NCBI GenBank assembly: GCA_024072375.1 | Contig: CP099617.1 | Coordinates: forward strand, 477,001-541,000 | Source: Sphingomonadaceae bacterium OTU29LAMAA1 | GTDB taxonomy: Bacteria > Pseudomonadota > Alphaproteobacteria > Sphingomonadales > Sphingomonadaceae | DNA length: 64,000 nucleotides | Direction: 5' to 3' | Part shown: positions 62,677 to 64,000 of the stretch, in pieces | How positions within the stretch are numbered: position 1 is the stretch's first letter | Layout: every line of letters starts with the position of its first letter | Made by a program: the position numbers and the translations under genes | Notes under the pieces: model-generated | Seen by the model: the letters and a program-made list of their open reading frames with translations, nothing else | Told to the model about the DNA's origin: nothing | Database searches by the model: none

Positions 62677-62693
62677 ATTGACATCGATACCAT
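62677..62693. promoter_or_regulatory. LacI-type operator-like site 2
   Basis: ATTGACATCGATACCAT is identical, as reverse complement, to the site at 59743-59759. It lies 63 bases before the TonB receptor start codon. It contains a TTGACA that could also be a -35 box, so repressor binding would block transcription. Confidence 0.6.
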
Positions 62694-62755
62694 TTTGCAA
62701 GAATGAGGCTGCATAAGGCCGCGCGCAACGCGGTTCGATTTCGGGGAGGAAGCAG

Positions 62756-64000
62756 ATGAGGTCGCCGTTCTATTGCACCGCAAGCGCTGTGGCATTGGTG
62801 ATGGCTGTGCCCGCCGCTGCGCAGCAGGTATCGCAACAGGCCGGAGTGCCGGCAGCAGGTGCCGCGTCACCCGCGCCGAATGATGACGTGGCCCCGACAG
62901 ACGCCGATGCGGCCGTATCGCCCGCTACGGGCCTTGGCGACATCGTGGTTACGGCACGCCGTCGGCAAGAGCGGCTGCAGGACGTGCCGCTATCCGTCAC
63001 CGCCTTCACGCCCGAAAAGCTCGCCGATGCGCGCATCGTCAACCGCACTGATCTAGCCAATTTCACTCCGTCGCTGATCAGCATCACTGGCGGCTATCCC
63101 GGCGAATTCGCGTTCTTCGCACTGCGCGGACAGGGGCCGGCGTTCGGCTCGGTGCCGGGCGTCATCAACTATTTTGCCGAGGTGCCAGCGCTCGTCGGCA
63201 TAGATGGTCGTGTCGGCACCTTCTACGATCTCGCGAACGTGCAGGTGCTTGCCGGGCCGCAGGGCACGCTGTTCGGCAAGAACGCGACCGGCGGCAACAT
63301 CCTGTTCGAACCGGCACGGCCGATCAACCGGCAGGAAGGTTACGTTCAGCTCGAATATGGCAACCTGCGCGACGTGCGGGCCGAGTTCGCCGTCAACCTG
63401 CCGATCGTCGACGACAAGGTGCTGCTGCGTGTCGCCGGAGAGGTCGGCCGCCGCGACGGCTACACGAAGGATGTCGGACCGTTCTTTCGCGGTAAGGACT
63501 ACGACAACCTCGCCTATCAGAGCATCCGCGCCAGCCTGACGCTGAGGCCGATCGACGGAGTCGAGCTCTACACCGTCGCGCGCTACCATCATTCCGAAAA
63601 CAATGGGCCGGGTACGGTGCTGCAGGAGCTCGATCCGTCGCTTGGCGCGCCAGCGGCGCCGGCCGCGCTGTTGCTACCCGGCTTCGGGAGCGCGCTAGCC
63701 AATCAGCAGGCCTGGGGCTCGCGCCGCGTCGCCTACGATATCGACGAGTTTGCGCGGACCGACTACTGGCAGGTGATCAACCATGCGACCGTTGCGCTGG
63801 GCGATACGCTGACGCTCAAGAACATCGCGAGCTATTCCGAGCTGACCTACCGCTACGCCTACGATTACGACGCTACGCCGCTGTCGATTAGCGGCCAAAC
63901 CAGCGCGACTGGTGCGCCGACGCAGGCGCCGACGTACTTCACCGAGGAACTGCAGCTGCAGGGGCGCGTGTTGCGCGACGCGGTCAATTTCAGCGTCGGC
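62756..64000 (+). CDS. TonB-dependent receptor, 3' end outside the window
   Basis: The first 415 residues have a signal peptide (ASAVALVMAVPAAAQQ), a linker rich in Ala and Pro, a TonB box-like LGDIVVTARRRQERLQDVPL, a plug domain with LAGPQGTLFGKNATGGNILF and the first barrel strands. It closely follows the sphingomonad/FyuA-type receptors. GGAGGA precedes ATG 62756. It lies in the LacI-hydrolase group and is probably co-regulated. Confidence 0.9.
   Translation, partial: MRSPFYCTASAVALVMAVPAAAQQVSQQAGVPAAGAASPAPNDDVAPTDADAAVSPATGLGDIVVTARRRQERLQDVPLSVTAFTPEKLADARIVNRTDLANFTPSLISITGGYPGEFAFFALRGQGPAFGSVPGVINYFAEVPALVGIDGRVGTFYDLANVQVLAGPQGTLFGKNATGGNILFEPARPINRQEGYVQLEYGNLRDVRAEFAVNLPIVDDKVLLRVAGEVGRRDGYTKDVGPFFRGKDYDNLAYQSIRASLTLRPIDGVELYTVARYHHSENNGPGTVLQELDPSLGAPAAPAALLLPGFGSALANQQAWGSRRVAYDIDEFARTDYWQVINHATVALGDTLTLKNIASYSELTYRYAYDYDATPLSISGQTSATGAPTQAPTYFTEELQLQGRVLRDAVNFSVG

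Noticed and set aside
1..64000. CRISPR arrays, tRNA or rRNA genes, phage genes
   Set aside because: No regularly spaced repeats, cloverleaf sequences, rRNA stretches or structural phage genes were seen on reading both strands.

Overview
The window is GC-rich chromosomal or megaplasmid DNA that looks like an alphaproteobacterium of the Sphingomonadaceae (Sphingomonas, Novosphingobium or Sphingobium type). The reasons are the many TonB-dependent receptors beside catabolic enzymes, FecI/FecR-type regulation of a receptor with an STN domain, and an abundance of esterases, SDRs and LysR/GntR/LacI regulators. I see no rRNA, tRNA, phage, CRISPR or replication genes. It reads as an accessory, catabolic island. 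The genus is an inference from gene content only.

Layout. (a) 0.2-5.1 kb: a divergent block with, leftwards, a DUF5666-like secreted protein, a cytochrome b561-type protein and a Tat-exported molybdopterin oxidoreductase, and rightwards an Asp/Glu-racemase-family enzyme and a secreted esterase. (b) 5.1-9.7 kb: a leftward operon (dehydrogenase, SDR, alpha/beta hydrolase, VOC protein, RidA) with a divergent LysR gene. (c) 9.7-14.8 kb: a TetR/MFS pair with striking palindromes, an exported hydrolase, a membrane protein, and remnants of an SDR and a GNAT gene. (d) 14.8-29.6 kb: a large catabolic island in two leftward operons. One holds a Sua5-like protein, isochorismatase-fold protein, acyl-CoA dehydrogenase, EthD protein and SDR, next to a divergent LysR gene. 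The other holds a TonB receptor, MFS transporter, LeuC- and LeuD-like hydratase subunits, a PEP-mutase/isocitrate-lyase-family lyase and an acyl-CoA ligase, next to a divergent GntR gene. (e) 30-37.2 kb: autotransporter, ECF sigma factor, FecR anti-sigma factor and STN-containing TonB receptor.

(f) 37.4-44.1 kb: two directly oriented IS6-family elements enclose a second, diverged copy of the block in (a), with its cytochrome b gene cut off at the IS end, plus an extra HSL-type esterase. (g) 44.3-47.5 kb: an operon of DUF305 protein, YVTN beta-propeller protein, ECF sigma factor and anti-sigma factor, with a plausible ECF promoter in front. (h) 47.6-49.8 kb: an SDR/LysR divergent pair and a decayed D-cysteine-desulfhydrase-like pseudogene. 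(i) 49.8-58.7 kb: dctA, a TonB receptor and an SGNH hydrolase in one leftward operon, divergent from dctB-dctD. The DctD homologue lacks the sigma-54-contacting GAFTGA motif. (j) 58.8-64 kb: three HSL-type hydrolases, a LacI regulator and a TonB receptor that runs off the end, tied together by an identical 17-bp operator-like sequence in two intergenic regions.

The most unusual items are the IS6-bounded paralogue of the divergent block with its conserved 18-bp palindrome, the LeuCD-like/lyase/CoA-ligase operon (a possible dimethylmalate-, citramalate- or methylmalate-type pathway), the coupling of a dicarboxylate symporter to an outer-membrane receptor and a secreted hydrolase, and the DctD variant.
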